Assembly: GCF_002835995.1 (NCBI RefSeq)
Contig: NZ_PJBZ01000057.1
Location: 1 to 62,839 of the forward strand
Direction of reading: 5' to 3'
DNA length: 62,839 nt
DNA from: Psychromonas sp. Urea-02u-13
GTDB taxonomy: Bacteria > Pseudomonadota > Gammaproteobacteria > Enterobacterales > Psychromonadaceae
The notes under the pieces are model-generated. The model ran no database searches. It was not told the DNA's origin and saw only the letters and a program-made list of their open reading frames with translations. Every line of letters starts with the position of its first letter. The first letter of the stretch is position 1. The translations under genes and the position numbers were made by a program. This document shows positions 46,837 to 55,075 of this stretch, in pieces.

Positions 46837-48921
46837 TTAGTTTACGGTTAAGTCAATTTTGTACACCGCAAAACCAAGATCATCTGTTGCAACTTTTGTC
46901 ATTGTACGCTGTGCGTAGGTAGCGATAAAATTGGCTGCCGTAGCACTGTCTTGTGTTTCAAAACGCACATCCAAAGCGACTGATGTGGTGATATTCAAGA
47001 AGTCCCAATTATTGTCTGCTGAGGGATCAACCGCCGTATTCGCCGCTGTTTCAGCGGTAATATAAGCGGCTAATACATCACGGTTAGTATCGGGTTGCTC
47101 CATCACAACATATTGTGCGCCGGTGCCAGCAAACTTACCGCCAAAGGCACGATAGTTGTTTGTCACAACAATAAATTCTTGCGCCATCAAATCAGCACCA
47201 CTAATAACAATACCTTCGCCATTGGTATAAGTTAAATCAACAATACGTTCAGAACCTGCATTAATCACTGCACAATCACCATCAAACTTACTCGCTTGAG
47301 TGACATCAACTTTATACTTCACGCCATCTATTACGTCAAAATTATAAGTTCTATGATCATCCCAATTAATCAGGCTCTGAGGTGCTGTGCTATTGGCATC
47401 AATTTGGTTAAATTGATTTGCACTGCATTCAAGCCAGTCTTTTAACTCTGTACCGGTTATTTTCAGTGCCACAACCGTGTTGGGATATAAATATAAATCA
47501 GCAGCATTTTTATAGGTTAAATTACCTTTAGGTACTTGCACATAAGAATCAACATCCGATGCAGTGCTGTGACGACCACCCGCTTTAAAAGGGGCAGCGG
47601 CAGACAATACCGGCAAACTTTTGAGTGATTGGTTATCTGAAGAGGCAATCTGATCTTTCGCATATTGCATTTGCGCATCAGATACAATCTGCACGGTCGG
47701 ATCATCCTGCACCAATGTCAGAAAACTATACATGTCACTGGTTGCTTTGCCGATAGGTGTATTAACAAATTCAAGTGTGCCGGTATGGTCTAATGCAACT
47801 GCATCGTGAACCTGTTTATCTGCTTCAACAGTGGCCACTTTATCGCCCGCTTCATTACGCTCAAATATCTGACGAGATTCAGAAGTTGCACTATTAATGG
47901 TCCACTTGTTATCACTGAAGGTAAGTGAAAAATCAATCACCCCAAGGTTATCACCCCATCGACCTGGCATAACCGCAGGAATACCGTTAATGAGCCCTTT
48001 TTCAATATCGACATTAGGCACATCCGCAAACTGCTCACTCGGGAAAACGGAATGGCTGTGTCCAAACATGATCGCATCAATACCTTCAACCAGTGTTAAC
48101 GCATACGTTGCATTCTCAGCATTAACATCACCCGGGTTTTCACTTGATCCAATACCAGAGTGAGGAATAGCGATGATAATATCCGCGCCTTGTGCTTTCA
48201 TTTCAGGAATAAACTTCTGCGCGCTTTCTACGATGCCTTCCACTTTCACTTTGCCATCCAGGTTCTGTTTGTCCCACTGCAATATCTGTGGAGGAACAAA
48301 ACCGATATAACCAATTTTAATGGTGCGCTGTTGGCCTTTGTCATCAACAATATTGGTGGTTTTAATCAGATAGGGCGTAAATAGATTGTCGTCTTCTTTT
48401 TTACCCTGCCAACAGTCCGCTTTACAATATACATTGGCATTAATATAAGGAAAATCAGCACCTGCAATCGCTTTTTCAAGAAAGTCTAAACCATAGTTAA
48501 ATTCATGATTTCCGATATTACCCACTTCGTAATCCAATAAATTCATCGCCTTATGAGCAGGATGAACCTCAAACTCATTACCCTTCTTGAACTCACTCGC
48601 CACGTAATCGCCCATTGGGCTACCTTGAATCAAGTCACCGTTATCAACCAGCACAGAATTATCCACTTCAGTGCGCGCGATGCGTAGCAGGCTTGCCGTA
48701 CGAGCAAGGCCAATCGTGATATCGTTTTTGCTTTGGTAATAATCATAATCCATCACATTGGCATGAATATCTGATGTTTCAAGTACACGTAACTGTGCTG
48801 AATACGTAGGATTCTTATCATTAGTATCAGGGACAATATTATTAACGTCAGTATTAGAATTACAACCTGCAAGTCCGATTGCAGAAGAAATTAATACCGC
48901 GAGAAGTGTTTTATTGAACAT
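46837..48921 (-). CDS. cpdB: 2',3'-cyclic-nucleotide 2'-phosphodiesterase/3'-nucleotidase, lipoprotein form
   Basis: Calcineurin-like metallophosphoesterase that dephosphorylates 2',3'-cyclic and 3'-nucleotides outside the cytoplasm, allowing use of external RNA products. The 694-aa protein has the dimetal motifs ETSDIHANVMDYDYY near residue 49, GNHEFNYG near 137 and GHSHSVFP near 288. The C-terminal 5'-nucleotidase substrate domain follows, including LYLYPNTVVALKITG. Unlike E. coli CpdB, the N-terminus ends in LAGC, a lipobox, so the mature protein is probably anchored to a membrane. It stands alone with its own terminator. Confidence 0.88.
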   Translation of the reverse strand: MFNKTLLAVLISSAIGLAGCNSNTDVNNIVPDTNDKNPTYSAQLRVLETSDIHANVMDYDYYQSKNDITIGLARTASLLRIARTEVDNSVLVDNGDLIQGSPMGDYVASEFKKGNEFEVHPAHKAMNLLDYEVGNIGNHEFNYGLDFLEKAIAGADFPYINANVYCKADCWQGKKEDDNLFTPYLIKTTNIVDDKGQQRTIKIGYIGFVPPQILQWDKQNLDGKVKVEGIVESAQKFIPEMKAQGADIIIAIPHSGIGSSENPGDVNAENATYALTLVEGIDAIMFGHSHSVFPSEQFADVPNVDIEKGLINGIPAVMPGRWGDNLGVIDFSLTFSDNKWTINSATSESRQIFERNEAGDKVATVEADKQVHDAVALDHTGTLEFVNTPIGKATSDMYSFLTLVQDDPTVQIVSDAQMQYAKDQIASSDNQSLKSLPVLSAAAPFKAGGRHSTASDVDSYVQVPKGNLTYKNAADLYLYPNTVVALKITGTELKDWLECSANQFNQIDANSTAPQSLINWDDHRTYNFDVIDGVKYKVDVTQASKFDGDCAVINAGSERIVDLTYTNGEGIVISGADLMAQEFIVVTNNYRAFGGKFAGTGAQYVVMEQPDTNRDVLAAYITAETAANTAVDPSADNNWDFLNITTSVALDVRFETQDSATAANFIATYAQRTMTKVATDDLGFAVYKIDLTVN

Positions 48922-49744
48922 GTTATTCCTTTTTCATTATTTGAAATTAAAGACTTTCAGAGAAAGCTCTTTAATTTATCTTAAGGTGGCATGGACTCAC
49001 TGAGTTGCACTATTGATGTAGACACCATCATTAACCTGCAACAGAGTTACTCACTTGCGTTACATTTATATGACGCCAGCCATGAAATTAATCTTGAAAA
49101 ATTGAATGTTTAGCGACTAAAAGCAATCATTCTTGTGTATAAAAAGCTTAAAATAAGCTAACAATAAAATTAATAAACATAGCCAAAATAAGCTTCATAT
49201 TTTGGCCCTTAGTTAATGAAAAGTAGCTTATGTAATGTACAAAGATGAAAATGTGAGTTGAGCAACAATAATGGAAACAATTACCAAACACATCATTATC
49301 ATTCACAATAAGTGTTGTTTTAATTGATTAAAGTAAAAAACCACAATCTCAACTAATTGATTTTTAATCATTTAACAAAAACCTTAATAACAGGCTTTTA
49401 CTTGCTTAAATATTGCCTTTTATACTGAAATCACTGTGAAAGTGCATTGCCCGCCTAAAAATAAAGTAAGCATTACTCCAAGGCGAGCTAGCATAGGGCT
49501 GATAGCCACTCATCAGTGAAGTATTATTAATGAGTATTACTAATAAAATAAGGCCTTAAAATATTAGCTTTTGAAATGATAACGTTCACAGAGTAAATAT
49601 TATTACTTAGCGACAAATATTAATTGTGCCCAGTGAAAAAAGGCAGGGATAAAGCGACATGAAAAACAATAGAAAAATAACAGAAAAGAGAACCAAGCTG
49701 GACATACAATTCAAAAGCCATTCACATAAGGCACGAAGAAAAAG
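48922..49744. other. Intergenic region between the nucleotidase and the cassette array
   Basis: No gene larger than a few codons was found on either strand. The right part (49000-49700) is AT-rich with no recognised repeat. A CATCATTATCATTCAC stretch at 49288-49303 looks Fur-like but has no gene to control. This is the apparent distal boundary of the integron array. Confidence 0.45.
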
Positions 49745-49747
49745 CGG

Positions 49748-49829
49748 AAGGTCTTACTTAGCCTGAATGCTAGATAAGCAAACCTTCCCCCAATACTGTC
49801 ATTAATCGCTTCAAACCATAACGTTAAAC
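49748..49829 (-). other. Possible last attC/hairpin of the array
   Basis: GTTTAAC, a perfect RYYYAAC box, overlaps the PhzF stop codon (49823-49829). It is followed on the minus strand by a long hairpin from GGAAGGT to ACCTTCC (49748-49790) that also pairs CTTAGC with GCTA-TAAG. No clear GTTRRRY box closes it, so this may be a degenerate terminal site. Confidence 0.45.
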
Positions 49830-50699
49830 AAAATTGATGTTGGCCACTTTCACAACATCACCCGATACCCAAATATTGGAGACTACTGTTTCTGTTTTTC
49901 CGCGATGGGTTTCGGCTGAAGTTTCAACATAAGCTTCTATTTCACTGGGTCTGCCTAAGAACCGACCTTGTGAGATGATTATCGGTGAATCACAAAGCGC
50001 GAGTTCATGTTTAACAAGGAAGGCAGCAGTAGGACCGGCAGCACTGCCAGTGGCAATATCTTCTACAGAACCGTCGTTATCCCAGGTTCTACCTTCAAAG
50101 TTTGTAATGTCTATCACATAGGAAAACTTGGCACCAAAGCGTGCTAATAATGCTTCGAAGTCTCTGATACCAATATTGGCATTCTCTATGCCACTGGTGA
50201 TCGGAACGATCAAATAAGGTAACCCCGTTGAAATAACTTCTAACGGATAATTTGCCACATTTTCAGTGGTTAGATTTAAAGCTGAGAGCGTTTCTGCCGT
50301 TTCGCTGGACGTCAGAGTGTGAATGTACTCGGGTTTTCCTTGTCCCATTGAGGCATAAAAATAGTTATCTGTTTTTTTAGTTTTCACGATAACCGATTTT
50401 TTATTCAACGCTATTTCCCACTCTCTTGGTTTAGCATCTCCAGATTCCTCATGTAAATGCGCGGCCAGACCAATAATAGGATGACCCGCAAAATCGAGCT
50501 CTTCCTCTACCGTAAAAATCTTCGCCCTGATAGATGACGCTTGCTCATTCACTTTAACAAAAATCGATTCAAACTGACGCATCTCCTGCGTAAGCGCTAA
50601 CATTTCACGCTTATCTAATGAATCGTAATCATAAAATATCGTTAAGCCATTGCCCGAAAGTTTCTTTTTAGCAAATACATCCACTAATTTACATTTCAT
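49824..50699 (-). CDS. PhzF-family isomerase/epimerase-like protein
   Basis: Cassette gene of 291 aa with the diaminopimelate-epimerase-like fold of PhzF. It has VDVFAKKKLSGNGLTIF at the start, the conserved glutamate region near FESIFVKV, DFAGHPIIGLAA near residue 70 and the GSVEDIATGSAAGPTAAFLV block near 218. The last carries the D-ATGSAAG motif of the family. PhzF proteins isomerise small metabolites; the substrate here is unknown. An upstream GTG three codons earlier is an alternative start, and neither has a strong ribosome site. It is the leftmost cassette gene. Confidence 0.82.
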   Translation of the reverse strand: MKCKLVDVFAKKKLSGNGLTIFYDYDSLDKREMLALTQEMRQFESIFVKVNEQASSIRAKIFTVEEELDFAGHPIIGLAAHLHEESGDAKPREWEIALNKKSVIVKTKKTDNYFYASMGQGKPEYIHTLTSSETAETLSALNLTTENVANYPLEVISTGLPYLIVPITSGIENANIGIRDFEALLARFGAKFSYVIDITNFEGRTWDNDGSVEDIATGSAAGPTAAFLVKHELALCDSPIIISQGRFLGRPSEIEAYVETSAETHRGKTETVVSNIWVSGDVVKVANINFV

Positions 50700-50751
50700 A
50701 AAGTTCACTATTCATTAAGTCTTAAAATGGGTTGTAGGGTCGTTAAATATA

Positions 50752-50840
50752 GGTATCACATCGTGTAAGCGGATAAAATATTGGCTATCAGGGTGAAGCG
50801 ATGGCCAACTGTTATTTTCCGTTTAAGCAACGCGTTAAGC
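50752..50840 (-). other. attC site
   Basis: R'' box GCTTAAC lies at 50834-50840, directly after the upstream VOC stop codon. The common arm TTTAAACGGAA-like sequence and AACAGTTGGCC pair with GCCAATA-TTTTATCCGCTTA. The R' box is degenerate (TGATACC). It separates the VOC and PhzF cassettes. Confidence 0.7.
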
Positions 50841-51224
50841 ATTAACTTGAAGCTTAAAACTAACTTCATCGCGAATACCTATTCGATTACCATCGGGATC
50901 ATAAATATTAATCGTAGAGCCCCAGTCACTTTCAATGAACTCAAAAGGTATACCTAAGTTCTTGACTCGCTTCAGCGCCTCTTCTATATCTGAAACATTA
51001 AACCTTAATTTAGACGGGCATGTTTTAATTGATTTACCGAGTGGCTCAGCGAAACCATCCGTTTCTATCATTAAATAGCCAGCTCCGAATTCCACACAGG
51101 TTAGTTTAAAATCTCCATCGATTTTTGAAAACATAACATTAAGTCCAAGTGCATCACGATAAAAACTCACGCACTCTTCATACCTTTCAACGTTTAAGAT
51201 TATTCCATATCTTTCAGTATTCAT
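50835..51224 (-). CDS. VOC-family protein in a cassette
   Basis: The 129-aa cassette protein has the VOC fold: YGIILNVERYEECVSFYRDALGL at the N-terminus and NIYDPDGNRIGIRDE near the end, where glyoxalase-like proteins place metal or substrate residues. The ATG follows AAGGTG. Its stop codon overlaps the attC box. Substrate is unknown; related cassette proteins often resemble bleomycin- or fosfomycin-binding proteins, but no resistance family was matched. Confidence 0.8.
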   Translation of the reverse strand: MNTERYGIILNVERYEECVSFYRDALGLNVMFSKIDGDFKLTCVEFGAGYLMIETDGFAEPLGKSIKTCPSKLRFNVSDIEEALKRVKNLGIPFEFIESDWGSTINIYDPDGNRIGIRDEVSFKLQVNA

Positions 51225-51236
51225 ATGCACCTTAAT

Positions 51237-51348
51237 GCTTAACGCTTAACGCTTAACGCCCATATTAAGCGGGCTAAAATTATTGCTTATAATTGTGTAA
51301 CAGCGCGAAATAGCCTACTGTTTTTCCGTTTAAAGCGCTTGATAATAG
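51237..51348 (-). other. attC site with triplicated R' core box
   Basis: Minus-strand GTTAAGC, a perfect GTTRRRY box, occurs three times in tandem at 51237-51257. The innermost copy closes a VCR-like attC with CCCGCTTAATATGGGCG, stem arms around TAGGCTA, and TTTAAACGGAA, ending near 51348. The other two copies lie between the attC and the VOC gene start. Confidence 0.8.
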
Positions 51349-51354
51349 GTTTGT

Positions 51355-51707
51355 TTATACATGTTGGTCAATAAGGATCGAATTACCATCAGGATCTTTA
51401 AGAGCAAAACTTGAAGGGCCACTTTCGCCATTAATAGCATTTTGTATAATATCGACACCTTGAGTTCTCTGACATCAGTATAAGATTCTAATGGCTTACA
51501 TTTACTATCCCAGCCTGGATTGAAAGTCATGATGTTACCTTCAAACATCCCTTGAAATAACCCTATGCTGTGATTGCCATTTCGAAGTATCAACCAGTTT
51601 TGAGATTGATCGCCACCAACCATTTCGAAGCCCAATTTTTGATAAAATATTTTTGACTCTTCGATGTTACTAACCGATAAGCTAACTGAAAATGCACCTA
51701 ATTCCAT
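51355..51707 (-). pseudogene. Frameshifted VOC-family cassette gene
   Basis: The reading frame starts MELGAFSVSLSVSNIEESKIFY after a GGAG site and runs to TDVREL near 51475. Beyond it the frame is nonsense and would run into the attC. In another frame the expected VOC end appears at once: GVDIIQNAINGESGPSSFAL then KDPDGNSILIDQHV and a TAA at 51355. A small deletion near 51470 therefore broke the gene. The uninterrupted open frame, 51330-51719, should not be taken as a real protein. It lies in the same cassette as the PAP2 gene upstream. Confidence 0.85.
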
Positions 51708-51719
51708 TTTATACTCCAT

Positions 51720-52400
51720 TTATGTGTCAGATTTAGCGACCTTAGTATTACCTGAATTTTCTTTAAATACACCTTGCTGAACAGAAAGGCTTAAGCCGAT
51801 GACTAAGTGCGCACATAATATACCAATGACAGAGCCGCCCAGAAGATCACCCAGATAGTGAAAGTTTTGCGCTAGCTGACCGATAAAGACCCCAAGCATC
51901 GCAGCGACCCAAAGTGAACAAAAACGAGGGAAGTGATACCAAAATACGCTAGCGAGTGCAAAAGTAAACAATGCGTGACCTGAGGGAAATGAGTTGTACG
52001 CCAACCCTTCAGCAAAAGGATGGAAACCTTCTAAGCGGTCACTTATCCAAGAGGGATTATTATCAACCCAAGTTTGAGGCCAAGTACGGCCGAACAAGGC
52101 TTTGGCTCCAAGTCTGACGAGGGATGCAATAGCCAAAGTCATCGCCAAGTGCATGGCTAAAAGGGAAAACCTTTTTCTCATTTTAGGTATGGCACAACTC
52201 AATAAAACAGCCCCTGCCAATACTTCCAATAAGACAGGCGTGTTACTCAGTAACTTTGTGAATGAGCTTGTGAATGAGCTTGTGAATGCATTAGCAAAAT
52301 TTTGCTGATAAAGAAAATCTGCTAAATTACGATCAATAAAGAAGATACTGAATAGCGTGATGCAAAATAAAACAACGTAAAAAATTACACTTTTTTTCAT
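51720..52400 (-). CDS. PAP2-family membrane phosphatase
   Basis: The 226-aa inner-membrane protein has about six helices and the three phosphatase motifs of the type 2 phosphatidic acid phosphatase family: KALFGRTWP, PSGHALF with the catalytic His, and HYLGDLLGG. It may remove phosphate from lipid or isoprenoid phosphates. The ATG at 52400 starts a normal signal-anchor helix; an ATG 12 codons earlier adds an atypical tail. Near residue 40 a 12-nt unit is repeated, giving FTSSFTSSF. It ends 12 nt before the broken VOC gene with no attC between, an unusual two-gene cassette. Confidence 0.83.
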   Translation of the reverse strand: MKKSVIFYVVLFCITLFSIFFIDRNLADFLYQQNFANAFTSSFTSSFTKLLSNTPVLLEVLAGAVLLSCAIPKMRKRFSLLAMHLAMTLAIASLVRLGAKALFGRTWPQTWVDNNPSWISDRLEGFHPFAEGLAYNSFPSGHALFTFALASVFWYHFPRFCSLWVAAMLGVFIGQLAQNFHYLGDLLGGSVIGILCAHLVIGLSLSVQQGVFKENSGNTKVAKSDT

Positions 52401-52466
52401 ACAGTAAAAGTAAGATAACGGTTGATGTGTCGGCATTTAATGCACTCTTGGTAAAAATTCTCTGAT

Positions 52467-52532
52467 GGCTAACAGACCTCTTGTTTTAAAGAGGTCGTCG
52501 CTTGGGTATTTTTGTTTAAATTGGCTTACACC
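52467..52532 (-). other. Short attC-like site with perfect hairpin
   Basis: GTTAGCC (52467-52473) could be the R' box, and CAATTTAAACAAAAA resembles the common R''-side arm. Between them GACCTCTT and AAGAGGTC (52475-52496) pair perfectly over 8 bp. The site is shorter than the others and may belong to a different attC type. Confidence 0.45.
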
Positions 52533-52948
52533 GATCTTGATGCAATCGGATGATTTGGGTTTAATTGCAGTAAATCCCATAGATTTCCGTAAAGATCTTC
52601 AAATACAGCAACGGTTCCATAGTCTTGTTCTTTTGGCTCCCTGATGAATGTAATACCTTCAGATACCATTCGATTATAATCACGCCAAAAATCATCGGTA
52701 TTTAGAAAAAGGAAAACGCGACCACCCGCTTGATTCCCCACAAAATCATGTTGCTCAGGCTTAGATGCGCGAGCTAACAATAAAGTAACACCATTAGAGC
52801 CTGGTGGAGAAACGACGACCCAACGTTTGTCTTGTTCTGCTTGATAAGTATCTTCAACTAGCTCAAATTTCAATTTATTGACATAAAAATCAATGGCTTC
52901 ATCGTAGTCTTTAACAACGATGGCAATATGTACTATGGATTGTTTCAA
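52526..52948 (-). CDS. VOC-family protein (glyoxalase I-like) in a cassette
   Basis: The 140-aa protein has SIVHIAIVVKDYDEAIDFYVNKLKF at the N-terminus, LLLARASKPEQHDFVGNQAG in the middle and AVFEDLYGNLWDLLQLN at the end, the usual pattern of VOC proteins related to glyoxalase and PhnB-like proteins. The start is TTG with AGGGGTG upstream. It is one of three VOC genes in this 2.2-kb part of the array. Confidence 0.82.
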   Translation of the reverse strand: MKQSIVHIAIVVKDYDEAIDFYVNKLKFELVEDTYQAEQDKRWVVVSPPGSNGVTLLLARASKPEQHDFVGNQAGGRVFLFLNTDDFWRDYNRMVSEGITFIREPKEQDYGTVAVFEDLYGNLWDLLQLNPNHPIASRSV

Positions 52949-53000
52949 TTTATCACCCCTTAAAATTTAGCTTTAGACGATACTACTAGCAAAAAACAAA

Positions 53001-53096
53001 ACAGAACATCCCAATCTTTCCATCACACTAAAATGGCCCTACGTTCAACATAGAAGTGGGGTCATTGGATACAGTCAAAAAGGTTGAAATATCTTA
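53001..53096. mobile_element. MITE-like element A
   Basis: About 96 bp. The left end has GAACATCCCAATCTTT and the right end AAAGGTTG, followed by decayed bases, matching the terminal inverted repeats of the intact copy at 59063-59160. The inside shares TAAAATG-CCC-TAC with that copy. It fills the space where an attC should follow the tautomerase gene, whose stop codon it touches. Confidence 0.65.
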
Positions 53097-53333
53097 CTTT
53101 TCTTTCTCGCTCCGTTTAAGTGCTTTGTTATGTTTTTCACTTAATTCATGCTTAATTTGCTTCACGGTTTTCCCACCAACAGCAATGTTTTCATCTAATT
53201 GCTCGCGAATAGAAACTAAAAATAGCTCTTTAGGTATGCCAGTAACTTCAGCAGAAACATCTGTTAACCTCGCGATGAGTTGCTCTTTAACTTCTGGAGA
53301 TAATTGACCCGATTCAAATGCGATAAATGGCAA
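53094..53333 (-). CDS. Small tautomerase-like protein (4-OT/MIF superfamily)
   Basis: The 79-aa cassette protein begins MPFIAFESGQLSPEVKEQLI; the Pro after Met is the catalytic base of 4-oxalocrotonate tautomerases. A beta-alpha-beta pattern follows (FLVSIREQLDENIAVGGKTV) and then a Lys-rich tail. The start codon is TTG with AAAGGA upstream. Substrate is unknown. Confidence 0.75.
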   Translation of the reverse strand: MPFIAFESGQLSPEVKEQLIARLTDVSAEVTGIPKELFLVSIREQLDENIAVGGKTVKQIKHELSEKHNKALKRSEKEK

Positions 53334-53344
53334 AATTTATTCCT

Positions 53345-53433
53345 TTAAATAATTGATAAAACTAAAATAAGCAACAACTACGATACAAACCTAACGACCA
53401 CTGTTTTTATTCCGTTTAAATTTATGGTTAAAA
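53345..53433 (-). other. Degenerate attC-like site
   Basis: The arm AAATTTAAACGGAATAAAAACAGTGG matches the common attC arm of this array and follows the HAD gene stop. The partner arm is decayed (GCTTATTTTAG) and the closing box is unclear. Confidence 0.5.
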
Positions 53434-53446
53434 TTAAAACTTGATA

Positions 53447-54157
53447 TTAGGTGTATTTTCCAATGATCGATAAAAGGTCTTCAACATTGGTTGCAATATG
53501 ATCAGGCTTGGATTTCCAATTTTGAGGTGCTGAACGACTATAAGCGGCAGCCACAGAAATCACTTGAGATTTATTGCCAAGTGCCGACTGTAAATTACGA
53601 GCAAATTTAGTATCTGCTTCGTGATCCCCGATATACATAAGAAGCAGGCTGTCTGTATGCTCGAATATTGACTCTACACATTTTACACCACCAAATGCGT
53701 GAGGTTTTTGCTGAACATTTGACACATCGTTATAGCCCACGATGGCTTTAAATGGGCCATCAATAGCATTTTTTTTCAATACGCTGCGAATATTGTTTTG
53801 TGAATTCTGGGAACAAATACCATGAGGGAGCAGGCAAAATTTATCTACCACATTCTTAATTCCTTCAAACAACATGACTTCAGTTTTATTTTCTTCTTGA
53901 TGCTGCGCCCACATGCTTCCAGCTAAAATCATTTCATCATGCGTTAAACCATAATAATTGACGTAAAGTTCCTGCCAATTTTTAGCACCATGATTTGCTT
54001 CATGGTACAACTCCTCATCACCTAAATACTTCGGTAAATTGTCACCCGTTAAATGTGGAGCAACGATAGATAAGATAGCTTTTGTAATATCAATATTCTT
54101 GGGAACTGAATTCACAAGCGTTCCATCATAATCCCACAGAATTGCATCTAGTTTCAT
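53447..54157 (-). CDS. HAD-superfamily hydrolase
   Basis: The 236-aa protein carries the HAD nucleophile motif DYDGTLVNS near residues 7-15 and a late motif YIGDHEADTKFA near 185, with a helical cap domain between. It resembles phosphoglycolate-phosphatase-like enzymes that remove phosphate from small metabolites. Motif II (GICSQNSQNN) is consistent. The chosen ATG has GAGGT upstream. It is a cassette gene with attC-like sequence after it. Confidence 0.83.
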   Translation of the reverse strand: MKLDAILWDYDGTLVNSVPKNIDITKAILSIVAPHLTGDNLPKYLGDEELYHEANHGAKNWQELYVNYYGLTHDEMILAGSMWAQHQEENKTEVMLFEGIKNVVDKFCLLPHGICSQNSQNNIRSVLKKNAIDGPFKAIVGYNDVSNVQQKPHAFGGVKCVESIFEHTDSLLLMYIGDHEADTKFARNLQSALGNKSQVISVAAAYSRSAPQNWKSKPDHIATNVEDLLSIIGKYT

Positions 54158-54280
54158 TATTACCTCGATATTATCAACCACGTCAAAGTATACAATCTAC
54201 ACTAAATTTTCGTATGAGCACAACAGTGTGATTAAACAGAAATACCCCGCATTACAGCGGTTGAGAAAAACAGGACCTCG

Positions 54281-54913
54281 TTACTTGCTAGTCGCTAAGC
54301 GAGTTGCCAGACCTATAAAAATAAAACCTAATAGACCGTCTATGTGGCGACCTAGATTAAATTTATTGCCTATTAATTTACCAAACTGACTAAATGTTAT
54401 AGAAAAGAGACTATTAACCAATAAAGCAAAGCAACTTAGCATAAACCCTAATATTAACATTTGAAGTGAAAGCAAGCCCGTACCCGTAGTAAATTGCGGT
54501 AAAAACAAACTAAAGAATAATAAAGCCTTTGGATTAAGTAAATTATTTAAGAAACCTTTATTCATAAGGCTAAGATTCGTTAAGTTTTCAGTTGTTTTAG
54601 GTTGAACGCTTTTAATACTTTTACGGTACCAACTAAGTAACATTTTTACGCCTAAATAACTTAAATATAACGCGCCAACTATTTTTATAGCATATGCAAA
54701 TATAGGGACAGATTGCATCAATTTCCCTAAGCCAAATGCGACGAGAAGTGTTTGCAAGATACCTGCACAAAACACACCGATAGAAATCATCAAACCCGCT
54801 TTAAAACCCTTCGTTGAAGAATAAGTTGATATTAAAACCAAATCAGGACCAGGTGAAATAGCTAAAAAGAAAATCGCAGTAAAAAACAAAGGTAAAACTG
54901 TAAAATCTATCAT
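54281..54913 (-). CDS. LysE/RhtB-family exporter
   Basis: Inner-membrane amino-acid or metabolite exporter of 210 aa with five to six helices. The family hallmark AISPGPDLVLI lies near residue 19, and LLNPKALLFFSLFLPQF near 125. The ATG has GAGAT upstream. The cargo cannot be told from sequence. It is a cassette gene: its stop codon runs into AGTAACGAGG, possibly a divergent attC. LysE-type genes are frequent in Vibrio integron cassettes. Confidence 0.85.
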   Translation of the reverse strand: MIDFTVLPLFFTAIFFLAISPGPDLVLISTYSSTKGFKAGLMISIGVFCAGILQTLLVAFGLGKLMQSVPIFAYAIKIVGALYLSYLGVKMLLSWYRKSIKSVQPKTTENLTNLSLMNKGFLNNLLNPKALLFFSLFLPQFTTGTGLLSLQMLILGFMLSCFALLVNSLFSITFSQFGKLIGNKFNLGRHIDGLLGFIFIGLATRLATSK

Positions 54914-54939
54914 GCAGATATCTCGATAATATTTAAGAG

Positions 54940-55070
54940 TCCTAACGTAGCATTAAGCGGACTAGAATAGTGGATTATAATAAGCGCCGAAAAAACAAAA
55001 AAACACAGCCATTATATGCCTCCCCCATTAAAGCAGGGGGAAGCTCATTATCCTTTGGAGTGAGTTATTA
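54940..55070 (-). other. attC site
   Basis: R' box GTTAGGA at 54940-54946 with CCGCTTAATGCTAC beside it, and R''-like TAATAAC at 55064-55070. The inner arms are AT-rich, and a CCTCCCCC/GGGGGAAG hairpin lies at 55019-55044. Its length, about 131 nt, is within the VCR range. Confidence 0.6.
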
Positions 55071-55075
55071 TGTAT

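Noticed and set aside
49288-49303. Fur box in the gap left of the cassette array
   Set aside because: The match is partial and no gene start lies within reach.
51237-51257. Short CRISPR-like repeat
   Set aside because: Seven-base units with no spacers; they equal the attC R' box.
51330-51719. Intact 129-aa VOC protein
   Set aside because: The last 50 codons are out of frame and run into the attC; the true VOC ending is present in another frame.
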